A DNA stretch of 64,000 nt. Origin: Opisthorchis felineus (lineage: Eukaryota > Platyhelminthes > Trematoda > Opisthorchiida > Opisthorchiidae). The notes under the pieces were generated by a model. The model did not search any database and was not told where the DNA came from. It worked only from the letters and a program-made list of their open reading frames with translations. The stretch covers positions 707,570 to 771,569 of the forward strand of contig SJOL01008870.1 in assembly GCA_004794785.1 (NCBI GenBank), written 5' to 3'. Each line of letters starts with the position of its first letter. The first letter of the stretch is position 1. Below, piece by piece: positions 63,601 through 64,000 of the stretch. The translations under genes and the position numbers were made by a program.

Positions 63601-64000
63601 GATGTGAGGACACTGATTTCCTGGTTGGTCAGACTATATCAGACTATATCCTAGTTAAGCTCAGGTATGTGAAAGGCCTTGCGCGTCAGATGTTACCAAA
63701 GCCAACCGAAACTTTTGTGCGCTAACTACACTTCCATAATCAGATGTGCTCGTGATCACTTTATGGAGCATCCCACGATCTCAAATAAAATTCAACGACG
63801 GTAATTTCAGGCTGTCATGCAGAAAATCGACCGATTTGTTGTTGGGACGGTCACTGATTAGCCAAAAACCTATTAAGTTTCCGCAGGCTCCACGAGGGAA
63901 AAAGCCAGCTCAGTGTAACGGAAATTAAGTTTTCAGATGCCCAAGGAACATATAATAAGCAGGTCAGCAGCAGTAGGCCCCCAACAAGTACCAGACACGC
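60691..64000. other. No recognisable gene; one perfect inverted repeat
   Basis: ORFs are at most 94 codons. Three overlapping plus-strand ORFs at 62493-63086 lack any known motif. Nothing else was identified. Confidence 0.35.
62971..63009. repeat. Perfect inverted repeat, 11-bp arms
   Basis: TGGATCCTGAT, 17-base spacer, ATCAGGATCCA. The arms match completely. No flanking direct repeat was noticed. Confidence 0.85.

Overview
The window looks like non-coding and intronic nuclear DNA from a repeat-rich metazoan, most likely a parasitic flatworm and probably a digenean trematode. It has no bacterial features: no operons, no Shine-Dalgarno-spaced ORFs, and no ORF above 193 codons. Nearly everything that can be recognised is retrotransposon debris. 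The flatworm call is an inference. It rests on hammerhead-ribozyme repeats organised like the Schistosoma Sm-alpha repeats, and on RT sequence resembling LINEs common in flukes. No host gene could be identified.

Layout. At the left edge (1-1975, minus strand) is a decayed LINE with endonuclease, linker and the start of RT; it runs out of the window. From 2.0 to 18.1 kb come five copies of one short repeat carrying a type I hammerhead ribozyme (about 2.1, 5.8, 9.1, 14.8 and 18.0 kb). Four of them have a head-to-head inverted arm. At 18.65-19.4 kb is a LINE RT fragment (plus strand) with an intact YADD box, fused by internal deletion to its own 3' end. From 19.4 to 43.6 kb there is little recognisable: a LINE endonuclease fragment at 38.6 kb, inverted repeats, a (TA)n tract and a few candidate exons. 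At 44.3 kb (minus) lies a second, different hammerhead of Penelope type. At 45.2 kb is the best-preserved hammerhead of the main family.

The interval 51.3-60.7 kb is a transposon cluster. It holds a minus-strand LINE (51.3-52.96 kb), a plus-strand Ty3/gypsy pol remnant (54.08-55.89 kb), a 1.15-unit tandem of the hammerhead repeat with a 308-bp monomer (56.08-56.43 kb), and two LINEs meeting tail to tail (plus 57.2-58.03 kb, minus 58.34-60.69 kb). All are pseudogenes. From 60.7 to 64.0 kb only one clear inverted repeat was seen.

How the parts could work together (inference): the hammerhead units are non-autonomous, carry only a self-cleaving RNA, and would need another element's enzymes to move. 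Penelope-like elements are the natural candidate, because both hammerhead types here have the very short self-complementary stem III known from that group. No Penelope reverse transcriptase was found in the window.
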